Below, in pieces: positions 7,878 through 15,941 of a stretch of DNA of 20,221 nucleotides. A program made the position numbers and the translations under genes. Position 1 is the stretch's first letter. Each line of letters begins with the position of its first letter. The stretch comes from CAZIKF01 sp964539825 (GTDB lineage Bacteria > Muiribacteriota > UBA6191). The notes beneath the pieces were generated by a model. That model searched no databases. It was given only the letters and a program-made list of their open reading frames with translations, and had not been told where the DNA came from. Location: positions 1-20,221 of the forward strand of contig CAZIKF010000060.1 in assembly GCA_964539825.1 (NCBI GenBank), written 5' to 3'.

Positions 7878-8573
7878 TTAAACGTAAAAGAATCCCGTTA
7901 ACTGGTAACCAATCAACACGAATCCCGCTGTCATGATGGCCACATTGGCGACATGGGCATGTCTTTGAAAATTTCCACTTCTACGCCAATATCCCATAAG
8001 AATTAGGATCGCTACCAGGGCAAGAAGCTGACCAACTTCCACTCCGACATTGAAAGCCAGAAGATTTTGCAGCAAACCATCGGGTGCGAGTTCGTACTCC
8101 AAAACCTTGGTAGCCAGGCCCAGGCCGTGAAATAGACCAAAAATAAGCGTGGCAAGTTTTGTATTGGGTTGAAATCCGAACCACCTTTGATAAGCCCCCA
8201 GGTTGTCCAGGGCCTTATACACTACTGATAGTCCGATGATGGCGTCGATCAGGTAGGAACTTACATTCCAACCAAAATAAACACCAAGCAGCATGGTCGT
8301 AGAGTGGCCAATTGCAAATAGACTCACATAGATCGCAATATGCTTTAGGCGATACAGGAAAAAAATGACACCCAGGAGAAAAAGCAGATGATCATATCCA
8401 GTCACCATATGTTTAGCGCCAAGATAGATAAAGGGAATCAAATGGGTACCGGTAATCTCCTGAATATATCCCTTATCTCCAGCCGCAACCCCATGAGCAA
8501 AGGTCTCACCAGCAAATGCCAACAACAATAGAAAAGCTAACAGGAGCCGAATCAGGCAAGTACGATTTTTCAT
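7878..8573 (-). CDS. HupE/UreJ family membrane protein
   Basis: Polytopic membrane protein of the HupE/UreJ family, some members of which are proposed nickel/cobalt permeases. Of 231 residues, a Sec signal peptide ends at about residue 26 (AGETFA before HGVAAG). The family motif HMVTGYDHLLFLLG (55-68) provides conserved His and Asp residues, and about six further hydrophobic helices follow, including a FGLFHGLGLA segment. The ATG at 8573 has AGGA about 8 nt upstream. It is first in a two-gene unit with the anchor protein. The leader at 8627-8650 contains a degenerate copy of the dispersed repeat. A metal uptake or export function is inferred from family and context only. Confidence 0.88.
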   Translation of the reverse strand: MKNRTCLIRLLLAFLLLLAFAGETFAHGVAAGDKGYIQEITGTHLIPFIYLGAKHMVTGYDHLLFLLGVIFFLYRLKHIAIYVSLFAIGHSTTMLLGVYFGWNVSSYLIDAIIGLSVVYKALDNLGAYQRWFGFQPNTKLATLIFGLFHGLGLATKVLEYELAPDGLLQNLLAFNVGVEVGQLLALVAILILMGYWRRSGNFQRHAHVANVAIMTAGFVLIGYQLTGFFYV

Positions 8574-8626
8574 GGAAAATTCCTACCATTTTCCCCAGAA
8601 GATCAGCAAGGAATTTTCCCATTCGA

Positions 8627-8650
8627 CATTTTCGGGAACAGACTACTTTT
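8627..8650 (-). repeat. Degenerate repeat copy in the HupE leader
   Basis: On the plus strand it reads TTTTCGGGAACAGACTAC, the reverse complement of a GTAGTCTGTCCCC unit with one change in the C run. It lies about 55 nt upstream of the hupE-like start codon and 90 nt upstream of the divergent DUF389 gene. Confidence 0.55.
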
Positions 8651-8740
8651 TCTTTAAATGTAAGCCAATGATCTAAATTTTGGTGGTTCAGCCATAGTGT
8701 TACTTTGCTTACACAGGCTCAACAGGATATTGTTTAGCTT

Positions 8741-10552
8741 ATGACCATTGCTTTATGGATTCACTCTAAAGATGAAGTAGAGAGCCTGATTGAATGGGGG
8801 GATTTCTTTTCTTCTCAACTAGACACTCCCCTTCAGGTATTTCATTCAGGTCCCCGGCAGGTATCCGAAGAAATTAAGTCCTTAAGTTGGGAAGAGCGAG
8901 CCGAAGATAGTTTTTTATCCAAAGTTCCTTCACAGGTAGCCTGTAATCAGCTTAATGGATCATCCCAATTCAAATTGCTCCTTCAATTCTGCAAGGATAA
9001 CTCCTGTAAGCTTTTGATTTGCGGCATTCGCGGCAGAGAAGAAATCAGCTCGCTTATCGGGGAGGATGTGAAGGGAGACTGGACAGAGGCTCTCATCTGC
9101 CCAAGCATAACTTTGCGCGGAAATCTTCCGGATTATAGCAGTACTTTCCGCCTGGCATTGAGTGTACAAGAACAAGCCCAATCCTTGGAGCTTCTGCAAT
9201 TTGTACGACACTGGATGGAAAAGAACAAGGATTTGAATGTTGAAATCTTCCATGTTGTCTCCAATGAGTGTGAAGAAGCCATGGGTCTTGGGCAAAAACT
9301 CATTGATATTCTAATTGAAAAGGCAAAGTTCACCCCCGACACTGTCCAACCTGGCCATAAGATCCTGGTTAGCGAGGATATCGCCCAGGAAATCAGCAGC
9401 CTCTGCAAAATAGATTACGACCTTGTTTTAGTCGCTTCCGCCAGCGCAAACTGGATTCATCGCGTACTTTTTAACTCCTTAAGAGAAGAGGAGTTTTATG
9501 ATCGAAGTAATGCCGCCATTGGGATTTTTTCCAAATCCGGAGAACGCATTCGAAATCTCAACAAATCACTCGTAGAGAGATTTCGAGACCTTTTACCCGG
9601 CCTCGAGAGACAAGATCGACTGAGTCTTTTTGAGGAGTTAGAGCAAAAGAGCAGTACGAGCATAGATTTCTATACGCTCATCACACTATCCTCACTAATT
9701 GCCAGTTTAGGCTTACTGCAAAACTCTCCTGCGATCATCATTGGAGCCATGCTGGTTGCTCCCTTGATGACGCCTATGCTCGGCGCTGGGCTAGGGTTGG
9801 TTCAGGGGAATGTTCTCCTGGTAAAAAACGCCGTAGTTACCATTGGAAATGGTTTCTTGATGGCTATGCTTCTGGGGATTCTTGTCGGAATCATCGTCCC
9901 CGGTAGTCACCTACCACCGGAGGTTATCTCAAGAACTTCGCCTAATGTTCTTGACCTTATGGTTGCCCTGATTTCCGGAATTGCCGCCGCCTATAGTACC
10001 GCACGACCAGGTCTGATGGGAGCTTTGCCCGGGGTTGCCATTGCCGCTGCCCTTGTCCCGCCTCTGGCGAGCGCTGGAATTTGTCTTGCCCGTTCTGAAA
10101 CCGCCCTGGGAGTTGGAGCCGCTTCTTTGTTCGGTATCAACTTGATAGCTATCATTCTGGCATCTGCCGCGACTCTATATTGTCTGGGGGTGAAGCCTCC
10201 TGATCTCAAAAAGCCACTGCGACTATGGGCAAGGCGTGCTGTAGAAGTTCTCCTAATTGTCGCTCTGGTAATCAGCTTCCCTCTAACCATTCGTCTTTTC
10301 CAACAAATCAACCCGGCAAGTACCAGTCAAATTCATGAACTTCATGCAATTTGGCCGCAGACCTCAACCCTAAAAACCATAGAAATTCCCAGGGACACTC
10401 CAGACCAAATCATTTTAAATATAGACACGAGCCAACCGCTAACAAGCGAGCAAATAAAAGAGCTGCACACACTTCTAGTTAAATACTACAAAAGAACCCT
10501 AAAATTAGAAGTCCGCCAGACCATAGTCGCCCACATCGAAAACTCCTGGTGA
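8741..10552 (+). CDS. DUF389 membrane protein (TIGR00341-like)
   Basis: The 603-residue product has two parts. Residues 1-265 form a soluble region whose segments (KLLICGIRGRE near 90-100, DLVLVASASANWIHRVL near 227-243) resemble universal-stress-protein folds; this is a loose resemblance. Residues about 285-485 form the DUF389 core: LERQDRLSLFEELEQKSS, then helices with SSLIASLGLLQNSPAIIIG and AMLVAPLMTPMLGAGLGL, and further on PGVAIAAALVPPLASAG and SLFGINLIAIILA. Another helix lies near 500-515 and a soluble tail of about 85 residues follows. The molecular function of DUF389 is not established. The ATG at 8741 has no strong ribosome binding site, so the start is less certain than the family call. 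It is monocistronic and divergent from the HupE operon. Confidence 0.9.
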   Translation: MTIALWIHSKDEVESLIEWGDFFSSQLDTPLQVFHSGPRQVSEEIKSLSWEERAEDSFLSKVPSQVACNQLNGSSQFKLLLQFCKDNSCKLLICGIRGREEISSLIGEDVKGDWTEALICPSITLRGNLPDYSSTFRLALSVQEQAQSLELLQFVRHWMEKNKDLNVEIFHVVSNECEEAMGLGQKLIDILIEKAKFTPDTVQPGHKILVSEDIAQEISSLCKIDYDLVLVASASANWIHRVLFNSLREEEFYDRSNAAIGIFSKSGERIRNLNKSLVERFRDLLPGLERQDRLSLFEELEQKSSTSIDFYTLITLSSLIASLGLLQNSPAIIIGAMLVAPLMTPMLGAGLGLVQGNVLLVKNAVVTIGNGFLMAMLLGILVGIIVPGSHLPPEVISRTSPNVLDLMVALISGIAAAYSTARPGLMGALPGVAIAAALVPPLASAGICLARSETALGVGAASLFGINLIAIILASAATLYCLGVKPPDLKKPLRLWARRAVEVLLIVALVISFPLTIRLFQQINPASTSQIHELHAIWPQTSTLKTIEIPRDTPDQIILNIDTSQPLTSEQIKELHTLLVKYYKRTLKLEVRQTIVAHIENSW

Positions 10553-10603
10553 TTATTGGAAAATAGAAAATTGCACAGTCCGTTCTTATTGAAAGGTCTC
10601 AGC

Positions 10604-10620
10604 AGCCTGTCCCCAAATTC
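10604..10620 (+). repeat. Short repeat copy between convergent 3' ends
   Basis: GCCTGTCCCCAAATTC lies in the 83-nt gap between the 3' ends of the DUF389 gene and the PilW-like gene. It matches the core of the family seen at 16041-16097 and 18929-18990. Confidence 0.5.
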
Positions 10621-10635
10621 TTTCTAAATTCTTTT

Positions 10636-11040
10636 TCATTTAATTCTAAAGATGAAGGACTCTCCTTCAGGAACTAACCCGGTGAAATCAAATTGTTTTA
10701 CTTCTCCCGTATTCTTTACGTGGCGTTCAACCCCCCTGCCCCCTTCGTCCCTCCAATACACGATTTCCCGAGTGTTCAGGTTGAGTTGATTATCGAGGCT
10801 CTGAGTCTTGATGGAGAACACCCCGGACGCTTCTTCCCTGACCTCCACCGCAGATCTGAGATCCTGCCTCACCCAGCCTTCGAGGGATGTTAATTTCTGG
10901 TAGTATTGCTGCTCTAAATCTTCAGTATTAGCGCTGCGGGAGAAATGAATATAGAGAGTGTAAATCAAAGAGATCGCCAGAGCCGCTAATGCTGAAACGA
11001 CGACCACTTCAATAAGGGTATAACCTGAGTTTTTTCTCAT
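10636..11040 (-). CDS. Minor pseudopilin, PilW/GspJ-like
   Basis: The 134-residue prepilin-like protein begins MRKNSG followed by YTLIEVVVVSALAALAISL. This is a class-III prepilin signal with cleavage after Gly6 and the conserved Glu at mature position 5, followed by a hydrophobic helix to about residue 29. The globular part contains LEGWVRQDLRSAVEV and TREIVYWRDEGGRGVERHV, the pattern of GspJ/PilW-type minor pilins. The ATG overlaps the stop of the upstream pilin gene as ATGA, indicating coupled translation. Minor pilins of this type prime assembly and form the tip of type IV pili or type II secretion pseudopili. No assembly ATPase, secretin or prepilin peptidase is in the window, so they must be encoded elsewhere. 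Confidence 0.8.
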   Translation of the reverse strand: MRKNSGYTLIEVVVVSALAALAISLIYTLYIHFSRSANTEDLEQQYYQKLTSLEGWVRQDLRSAVEVREEASGVFSIKTQSLDNQLNLNTREIVYWRDEGGRGVERHVKNTGEVKQFDFTGLVPEGESFIFRIK

Positions 11041-11474
11041 TCTTCACTTTCCACGACTGTGCTAAGCCGATAAACCAGTTCTTTATCACTGACTGAACTG
11101 ATCCACTTCACATCTACAAAAATTTGATGAAAGTCTGCTCCTAACAGCGCATCCTCAACTTTTGAAATAGTCAGATACCTCCGAAAGCCTGAAGGACTCT
11201 TTGAGATCCCCAGGGTTTCAAGATCAAGAGACCCCGGTAATTGATCATCACTCCTCTCATCGAGGATGGGAAGAGCAGAAGCGTCCAGGGACTTGAGCCC
11301 ACTCATCAGGTTATTGGCCAAACGTACTACCCTGTTGAGATTCTTACCTGAAGCGCTCATCCGGTGAGACATGGAAAAAATAGAAAAAACCGGTATAAAA
11401 CAGATGGTGATAACAGTGACTGCAATGAGGATTTCAAGCATCGTAACCCCGCTGTAACTATCGATTCTTCTCAT
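11037..11474 (-). CDS. Minor pseudopilin, PilV/GspI-like
   Basis: I choose the ATG at 11474 (145 residues, MRRIDSYSG followed by VTMLEILIAVTVITI), because a longer frame would put 23 extra residues before the prepilin signal and run into the divergent gene. Cleavage is expected after Gly9, with Glu at mature position 5 and a hydrophobic helix to about residue 30. The remaining part is a small globular domain with a SPSGFRRYLTISKVED strand pattern and an acidic end, consistent with GspI/PilV-type minor pilins. It is the first gene of a two-gene unit with the PilW-like protein. It starts 54 nt from the divergent PilX-like gene, so both directions probably share one control region. No strong Shine-Dalgarno sequence is visible. 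Confidence 0.72.
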   Translation of the reverse strand: MRRIDSYSGVTMLEILIAVTVITICFIPVFSIFSMSHRMSASGKNLNRVVRLANNLMSGLKSLDASALPILDERSDDQLPGSLDLETLGISKSPSGFRRYLTISKVEDALLGADFHQIFVDVKWISSVSDKELVYRLSTVVESEE

Positions 11475-11528
11475 GTTTACGTCATTGATTTGATGCCTGA
11501 TCCAGGAATTCACAGTATACTCCTGCGA

Positions 11529-13541
11529 ATGACAAGCCGGCAAAACGGATTTGTACTCCCATTGAGCCTCTTACTGGCTGTATTAGCTGCGGCACTGGCC
11601 TTTTCCCTGTTCCAGGTTTCCCGTCAGCATGTGCGTTTGGCAAGTTTCTACTCTGATAAGGAACGAGCCTATCACCTTGCAGTAGGCGGTCTCAGAATCG
11701 GCCGGGAATTTTTACAGACCGGACTGAATTTTATCAACACAGCGGACCCTGCCACATTCCCCAAAGAAGAAAAGGCACCCGATGGATTCAAAGCGTTTGT
11801 GAAGTGGTTTATAGAGCACCAGAGACTCTCATCTGGACCTTCTGAAACTTTCTCCTTCACTACTCCCTCCCTTCAAAGCCTTGCAAAGTCTCAGCCCGGC
11901 TCCAACTTAGAGATCTCTCTTTCAAGAGGCTCGCAGCAACCAATTTATACGAACTCCCCCGCTGGTTTTCAGGCTAATGATCAAGAAACAAATTCCCAAA
12001 TCATTTTGACATGTGAAGCGAAACTGAATTCAACCGGAGTCAAAATTCAGAGTTTCTCATGGCTGAAATGGGTAAGTGTCCTGCCCCCCGTATTAGGAAA
12101 ATTTGTATTCTTTCTACGTCAGCCGGACAGCCTGAATCTCAATTCTATCAAGGATTCCAATGAGTCCCTCATCTCCTCGCCAATAAACATTCATTCCTCA
12201 CTTCCCACCGATCCTGGAGAAAGGCTAGAACCATCACGGTTGAAAGAAGATATCGATAGGAGGGGGTGGATTTATCTTGGATCTTCGGGGGAATATCACC
12301 TGGGGCTCTCCTCTTCCGGAGGGAATCAAGAGTTCTCCGAACCTCTGGATTCCAGGTTCTTTGGTTATGCCGTTGAGCCAGAGAGTTTCCTGGGGAAAAA
12401 CGGCAGATGGGAATATCACAGTTGGAAGAGCCGCCTTTTTAAAGAGGCAAATGAAGAGCCTTATCAGCTCTTAAAACTGGTGGATGAGAACTCCTATGCC
12501 TACAGCTGTGTTCTAAATTTGTTCGGGCCATCGAACCACCCTTCTCCCACCCTGGTCATTGGGAATGTACTTCGTCGAATCCTTTTGATCCAGGGAATTT
12601 TCTATCTTGACGAAGACGAGACTTACCCACTCCCCTACCTGGATGCGGATGCATTTAATAACTTCCATGACTATGTCTGGCCTGGAAATGTCATCGATTT
12701 GACCGCCCGGGAGGTTATCCATGATCATTTCCTTGGATTGGCTAAGCTGCAGGGAGGAACCGGCTATGATTTTTATAAGGCGCGAATGAGCAGGGTAGAC
12801 GCCCACCCCTATAATGAAGCTAATCTGGAATTTTTGAAGTTTCCCGAAGAACTTGAGAAAACTGCCTTTCCCAAATTCGAGATCTCAGATCCTAGATCAC
12901 CTCCCTCTCTGGAGAGGATTGAAGTCAACGGAGTAGCGGCACCCTTTCACCAACCCCTGGTTTCGGGTGTGGTTACCATTAAAAATGATAACGGAGAGGT
13001 ACTCTTTAAATCAGCAGACTTAAATGCCATCGAAGATTTGGAGTTTCTTAAAGACAAAGCAAAGCTCTACGCAAACCAGGATTCTCTCTTTAGTTCCGTG
13101 CAAATTTCGCCATCACGGATATCTTTGGGAGGAGTGGTTTACATAGATGGCAGTCTCCTTTTAGAGAAACCAATTGAGATAGCAGCAGGGGGAGGAGGGA
13201 TTCTTCTGGTGGAAAAGGATATTAAAATCCAGGGTAAAATTTCATCGTCAGGGGGCGAAACCCTCACCCTCGTGTCACTTCAGGGTAATATCGAGCTTCA
13301 AACCGCACAGCCTGTGCAGGCAGGATTGATTGCGCTCAAAGGAGGGATTTCTTTACCCTATAAGTTAGACATGGAGGGTATTTTAGCTGCAAAGAAGCTC
13401 TCTATTCAGGCTGGATCCGGGGCTGTTAAGAGGGAAATCAAATACAACTCGACCTTTGATTCAACGGACACTGAGATCTACAAACGCTCCTTTAAAGCCT
13501 CTGTCACAGACCATTGGAAGTTTTATGTATCTGGATTATGA
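11529..13541 (+). CDS. Large PilX/GspK-like pilus-associated protein
   Basis: The start at 11529 gives 670 residues beginning MTSRQNG followed by FVLPLSLLLAVLAAALAFS. This resembles a prepilin signal without the Glu at position 5, as in the tip pseudopilin GspK. A longer frame back to 11364 would overlap the divergent pilin gene. The large exterior region has no motif I recognise in its first 400 residues. From about residue 510 it becomes Gly-rich and strand-rich (GGVVYIDGSLLLEKPIEIAAG, then VEKDIKIQGKISSSGG, VSLQGNIELQ, GLIALKGGISL), a periodicity that suggests a beta-solenoid or bactofilin-like fold. The downstream secreted protein starts 9 nt later and is probably co-transcribed. A role at the tip of a pilus or pseudopilus, perhaps as an adhesin, is inference. 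Confidence 0.65.
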   Translation: MTSRQNGFVLPLSLLLAVLAAALAFSLFQVSRQHVRLASFYSDKERAYHLAVGGLRIGREFLQTGLNFINTADPATFPKEEKAPDGFKAFVKWFIEHQRLSSGPSETFSFTTPSLQSLAKSQPGSNLEISLSRGSQQPIYTNSPAGFQANDQETNSQIILTCEAKLNSTGVKIQSFSWLKWVSVLPPVLGKFVFFLRQPDSLNLNSIKDSNESLISSPINIHSSLPTDPGERLEPSRLKEDIDRRGWIYLGSSGEYHLGLSSSGGNQEFSEPLDSRFFGYAVEPESFLGKNGRWEYHSWKSRLFKEANEEPYQLLKLVDENSYAYSCVLNLFGPSNHPSPTLVIGNVLRRILLIQGIFYLDEDETYPLPYLDADAFNNFHDYVWPGNVIDLTAREVIHDHFLGLAKLQGGTGYDFYKARMSRVDAHPYNEANLEFLKFPEELEKTAFPKFEISDPRSPPSLERIEVNGVAAPFHQPLVSGVVTIKNDNGEVLFKSADLNAIEDLEFLKDKAKLYANQDSLFSSVQISPSRISLGGVVYIDGSLLLEKPIEIAAGGGGILLVEKDIKIQGKISSSGGETLTLVSLQGNIELQTAQPVQAGLIALKGGISLPYKLDMEGILAAKKLSIQAGSGAVKREIKYNSTFDSTDTEIYKRSFKASVTDHWKFYVSGL

Positions 13542-13550
13542 TGGTTCTTC

Positions 13551-14213
13551 ATGATGAGTCGATTTTCTTTCCTTTCTGCCCTATTTGTATTTCTTGCTCT
13601 CACCCTGGCCACCTCAACACCTGAGTCCTTTTTCATTTTGGAGACCGGAACCGACCAATCTCCACTCTCTGAGAAAATTACCCCACTTAACGCCGACTTT
13701 ATCCATAGCGAAGTTCCTCTCTTCGAGTCAGTGAGTACGGCAAATCCTCTTCCGCAGATCATAGCTAACCCCAACTTACCCCTGCCCAGTCAAGGCACTG
13801 AACTCCCGGATCATTTAACCGCTCAAGCCTCGCGCATCCTGACACAACCGGCCACCCTGGTTCCCCTTTCAAGCCCCGGGATTCAAACTACAGCGGAGGT
13901 AGAGGCAGTGAGCAGGTTGAAGGTTTTATGGGGTCAATACATGAAAACCGAGAATAAGGACAACCCTACCTATCAAACCTACATGAACTGGGCCGCGGAA
14001 TTAGGAGCTAACACCGCCTGTCTTGAGCGCTATATGGGCTGTACAACCTGGTGTGAGCAACAAGGCCAAACCAACTCACAATTCATCAATTGCGATCCGA
14101 ATCGAAATGGAAAGCAGTTTATTCCCGGTGATCCCAACGAATGCCCAAGGCCCCTGCATGATCCCCCTACAGATCCGACCCAGCCATGGCCCGGCGGTTT
14201 TGGCTGTCCTTAA
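13551..14213 (+). CDS. Secreted six-Cys protein with conserved PWPGGFGCP tail
   Basis: The product has 220 residues (219 if the second ATG at 13554 is used), with a signal peptide or anchor helix near 4-22. A Pro/Ser/Thr-rich stretch follows (about 22-115), then a helical segment (VEAVSRLKVLWGQYMK) and a C-terminal part holding all six Cys (157, 164, 168, 181, 198, 219), which suits an oxidised extracytoplasmic domain. No known family recognised. It follows the PilX-like gene by 9 nt and converges with the 508-residue secreted protein, whose stop is 19 nt away. The final 14 residues, TDPTQPWPGGFGCP, recur identically in a remnant at 15878-15919 with seven synonymous differences, so this tail has been under selection in two paralogues. 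Function unknown. Confidence 0.7.
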   Translation: MMSRFSFLSALFVFLALTLATSTPESFFILETGTDQSPLSEKITPLNADFIHSEVPLFESVSTANPLPQIIANPNLPLPSQGTELPDHLTAQASRILTQPATLVPLSSPGIQTTAEVEAVSRLKVLWGQYMKTENKDNPTYQTYMNWAAELGANTACLERYMGCTTWCEQQGQTNSQFINCDPNRNGKQFIPGDPNECPRPLHDPPTDPTQPWPGGFGCP

Positions 14214-14340
14214 TGAAGGGTTTGAACCAGCCTTATTTGTTTGGGTTAGCTCCTGAGAAAGCTGGTTTAGAAGGCTGGCCTTTTGGTATACCGGTAACCT
14301 GAAATCTCCCGTTACAAGATCTAACCCAGATCGCATGTCC
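14169..14340. repeat. Intact copy of the duplicated convergent 3' junction
   Basis: This stretch contains the 3' ends of the plus-strand six-Cys gene and the minus-strand 508-residue gene. A diverged second copy with the same order, orientation and 19-nt stop-to-stop spacing lies at 15866-16040. Confidence 0.75.
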
Positions 14341-15759
14341 GTCATGCACCCCAAAAGTGCTACCTTCGGTGCATATGTATTTGTCGCCGAGCTGTTCTAC
14401 AAGACTATGAGATAACAGCTTAGAGAAAAGTTCCCCGCCGCAAATCCTTTTCTTTTTGAAAAGTCCAAGAACCCTTTTACTCTTGCAGGTGATCACCAGG
14501 GTCTGTGCTCCACTGGCTGCAGCACCCGGTCCCGCTGCACCAGGACCTCCAGCCCCTGGTCCCCCAACCCCTGGTACTCCAGCACCTGGTCTTCCCCCGC
14601 CAGGGACTCCTGCTGTTGCGCCCGAGCCTCCTGGATTAAAACCTCCTGGACTGGTTGGAGCTATTTGTGAAGGCGGTAGGGACTGCGAGTTCCCACCCCC
14701 CGGGGGCCATTTTAACCCCACAATATTGGATCGTTCATGACTACCCTTGTGCCCGTGCCTGGCGATTCCGGAAACCATGAAGTAATAGACTTCACCGGGT
14801 ACCGGCGACCAGGTGTTTAGAGGGGGTCGTTTGATATGGTCTCCATTGACGGAGTATTTGTGCTTGCGGGTCGCACCAGGGCGAATCCATTCAAAAGTAG
14901 CCGCGTACCAGGTACCGTTTTGATTGACGAAGACCCAGGGGTTGGCATCTACGGTTTTTGGATCCTTTTTACCCGGTTCGAGATCGATGGTTTTCCACTT
15001 TCCGTTTTTATCATAGTTGAGGTCAATAAATGGACCGTGAACCCTTACATTGAGATTGGAGGTAACAGGCCAGTGCCCGACAGCGGGATGAAGCCACTTA
15101 ACCTGACTAAGACTGAAAGGCAGCCCTTCCTCACCATTACCCCCGCCTCCTGGATTTCCCACGGCAGGGCCTCCTGTTCCTCCACCGCCTGGATTAGCTC
15201 CAACGGAACCGCCTGGGCTGCCTGATCCGGTAGAACCGGATGGTGGGTTGACCGAAACTCCACTTCCCCCTCCACCAAGTCCAGGCCATTTAATTTGGAC
15301 GAGATTTGTACGTTCGCTAACATTTTTCTCTCGACCACGGGCCAGACCCGACATCATGACGTAGAACACTTCTCCAATTTGAGGTTTCCAGGTAGTCAGG
15401 GGCGGTTGTTTTCCCGGTGTCATTTCATGCATTGGTTTGCATTTTTTATTGGGACCCCACCATTCCCAGGTTCGTCCATACCAGCCGTTGTTGTGGAAGG
15501 CAAAAATCCAGCCGTTAGCATTCACGGGAATTTTCTTTTTACCGCTGTGATGAGGAATTTCCACGGACGGCCAGGAACTGCGGTCAACATTCATACATAT
15601 GTTTCCCCCCCTCATTTCGACGGTGAGGTTTTTGGTAACTGGCCAATGGTCAACTCTTTTGTGGAGCCAGGTCACCTTGTCAAATGAGAATGGAACCCGG
15701 GCTGTAAGACTGGAAGCGCTCAGAAGGAGGAATAGGAAGGAGTGGAAAATCGATCTCAT
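14233..15759 (-). CDS. Large secreted protein: two repeat domains, collagen-like linkers, DUF3011-like C-terminus
   Basis: Of 508 residues, 1-20 form a signal peptide. Domain A (about 23-159) and domain B (about 213-352) are homologous. Shared landmarks are FSFDKVTWLH/FSLSQVKWLH, HWPVT followed by NL, a WY..T(F)EW strand, PPL(T/N)TW, GEV(F/Y)Y, MVSG(I/L)AR and ER(S/T)N(I/L)V...KWP. The linkers 160-212 and 353-418 are Gly/Pro/Ser-rich, the second with collagen-like PGAGGPGAAGPG runs. Residues about 421-490 carry four Cys (425, 440, 463, 482) in a pattern that resembles DUF3011 (VTC...C...C..G.TFG...AIWV..CNGRF). The start at 15759 has GAGAGG upstream. I do not recognise the repeated domain; an extracellular carbohydrate-binding or adhesive role is a guess from Trp/His-rich, linker-joined architecture. 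The gene converges with the six-Cys gene, and a tail-only paralogue lies at 15942-16040. Confidence 0.7.
   Translation of the reverse strand: MRSIFHSFLFLLLSASSLTARVPFSFDKVTWLHKRVDHWPVTKNLTVEMRGGNICMNVDRSSWPSVEIPHHSGKKKIPVNANGWIFAFHNNGWYGRTWEWWGPNKKCKPMHEMTPGKQPPLTTWKPQIGEVFYVMMSGLARGREKNVSERTNLVQIKWPGLGGGGSGVSVNPPSGSTGSGSPGGSVGANPGGGGTGGPAVGNPGGGGNGEEGLPFSLSQVKWLHPAVGHWPVTSNLNVRVHGPFIDLNYDKNGKWKTIDLEPGKKDPKTVDANPWVFVNQNGTWYAATFEWIRPGATRKHKYSVNGDHIKRPPLNTWSPVPGEVYYFMVSGIARHGHKGSHERSNIVGLKWPPGGGNSQSLPPSQIAPTSPGGFNPGGSGATAGVPGGGRPGAGVPGVGGPGAGGPGAAGPGAAASGAQTLVITCKSKRVLGLFKKKRICGGELFSKLLSHSLVEQLGDKYICTEGSTFGVHDGHAIWVRSCNGRFQVTGIPKGQPSKPAFSGANPNK
14510..14700 (-). repeat. Low-complexity Gly/Pro/Ala linker coding repeat
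   Basis: Imperfect tandem CCAGG(A/T)CC(T/A)CC-type units code for the collagen-like linker between domain B and the C-terminal Cys domain of the 508-residue protein. Length variation by slippage is likely. The long plus-strand Pro-rich frame over it is a shadow. Confidence 0.7.
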
Positions 15760-15840
15760 TGGAAAAACCTCTCAATATGATAAGACAAGTCGAAATATAG
15801 CATATTCAATCCAATGCATGTCCTGAACTTGAGCATGAAG

Positions 15841-15863
15841 GGTGGACTGTCCCTAAATTTTAC
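15841..15863 (+). repeat. Repeat copy at the left edge of the duplicated remnant
   Basis: GGTGGACTGTCCCTAAATTT matches the GGTAGTCTGTCCCCTCAATTT unit with a few changes. Homology to the six-Cys gene tail begins only 2 nt after it. Confidence 0.6.
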
Positions 15864-15865
15864 TC

Positions 15866-15922
15866 CAAGATCTTTCTACGGACCCAACCCAGCCCTGGCC
15901 GGGCGGATTCGGCTGTCCTTGA
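15866..15922 (+). pseudogene. 3' remnant of a second six-Cys secreted protein gene
   Basis: The frame reads QDLSTDPTQPWPGGFGCP and TGA. From the Thr onward its 14 residues are identical to the tail of the protein at 13551-14213. At DNA level seven of the 14 codons differ, all synonymously, and the stop is TGA instead of TAA. Upstream homology is lost at the repeat at 15841-15863. No start or body remains, so this is a gene remnant. Confidence 0.75.
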
Positions 15923-15941
15923 TTGAGCAGTCTTACCAGGC

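Noticed and set aside
11364..11528. Upstream extension of the PilX-like protein to an ATG at 11364
   Set aside because: The extension overlaps the divergent pilin gene and would put 55 polar residues before the prepilin-like signal; the ATG at 11529 is preferred.
14196..14240. Bidirectional terminator hairpin at the convergent junction
   Set aside because: GGCTG and CAGCC arms can pair, but the stem is only 5 bp with a long loop and no U-tract; not strong enough to annotate.
14456..14740. Plus-strand Pro-rich frame of 94 codons
   Set aside because: It is the reverse-strand shadow of the Gly/Pro/Ala linker in the 508-residue secreted protein.
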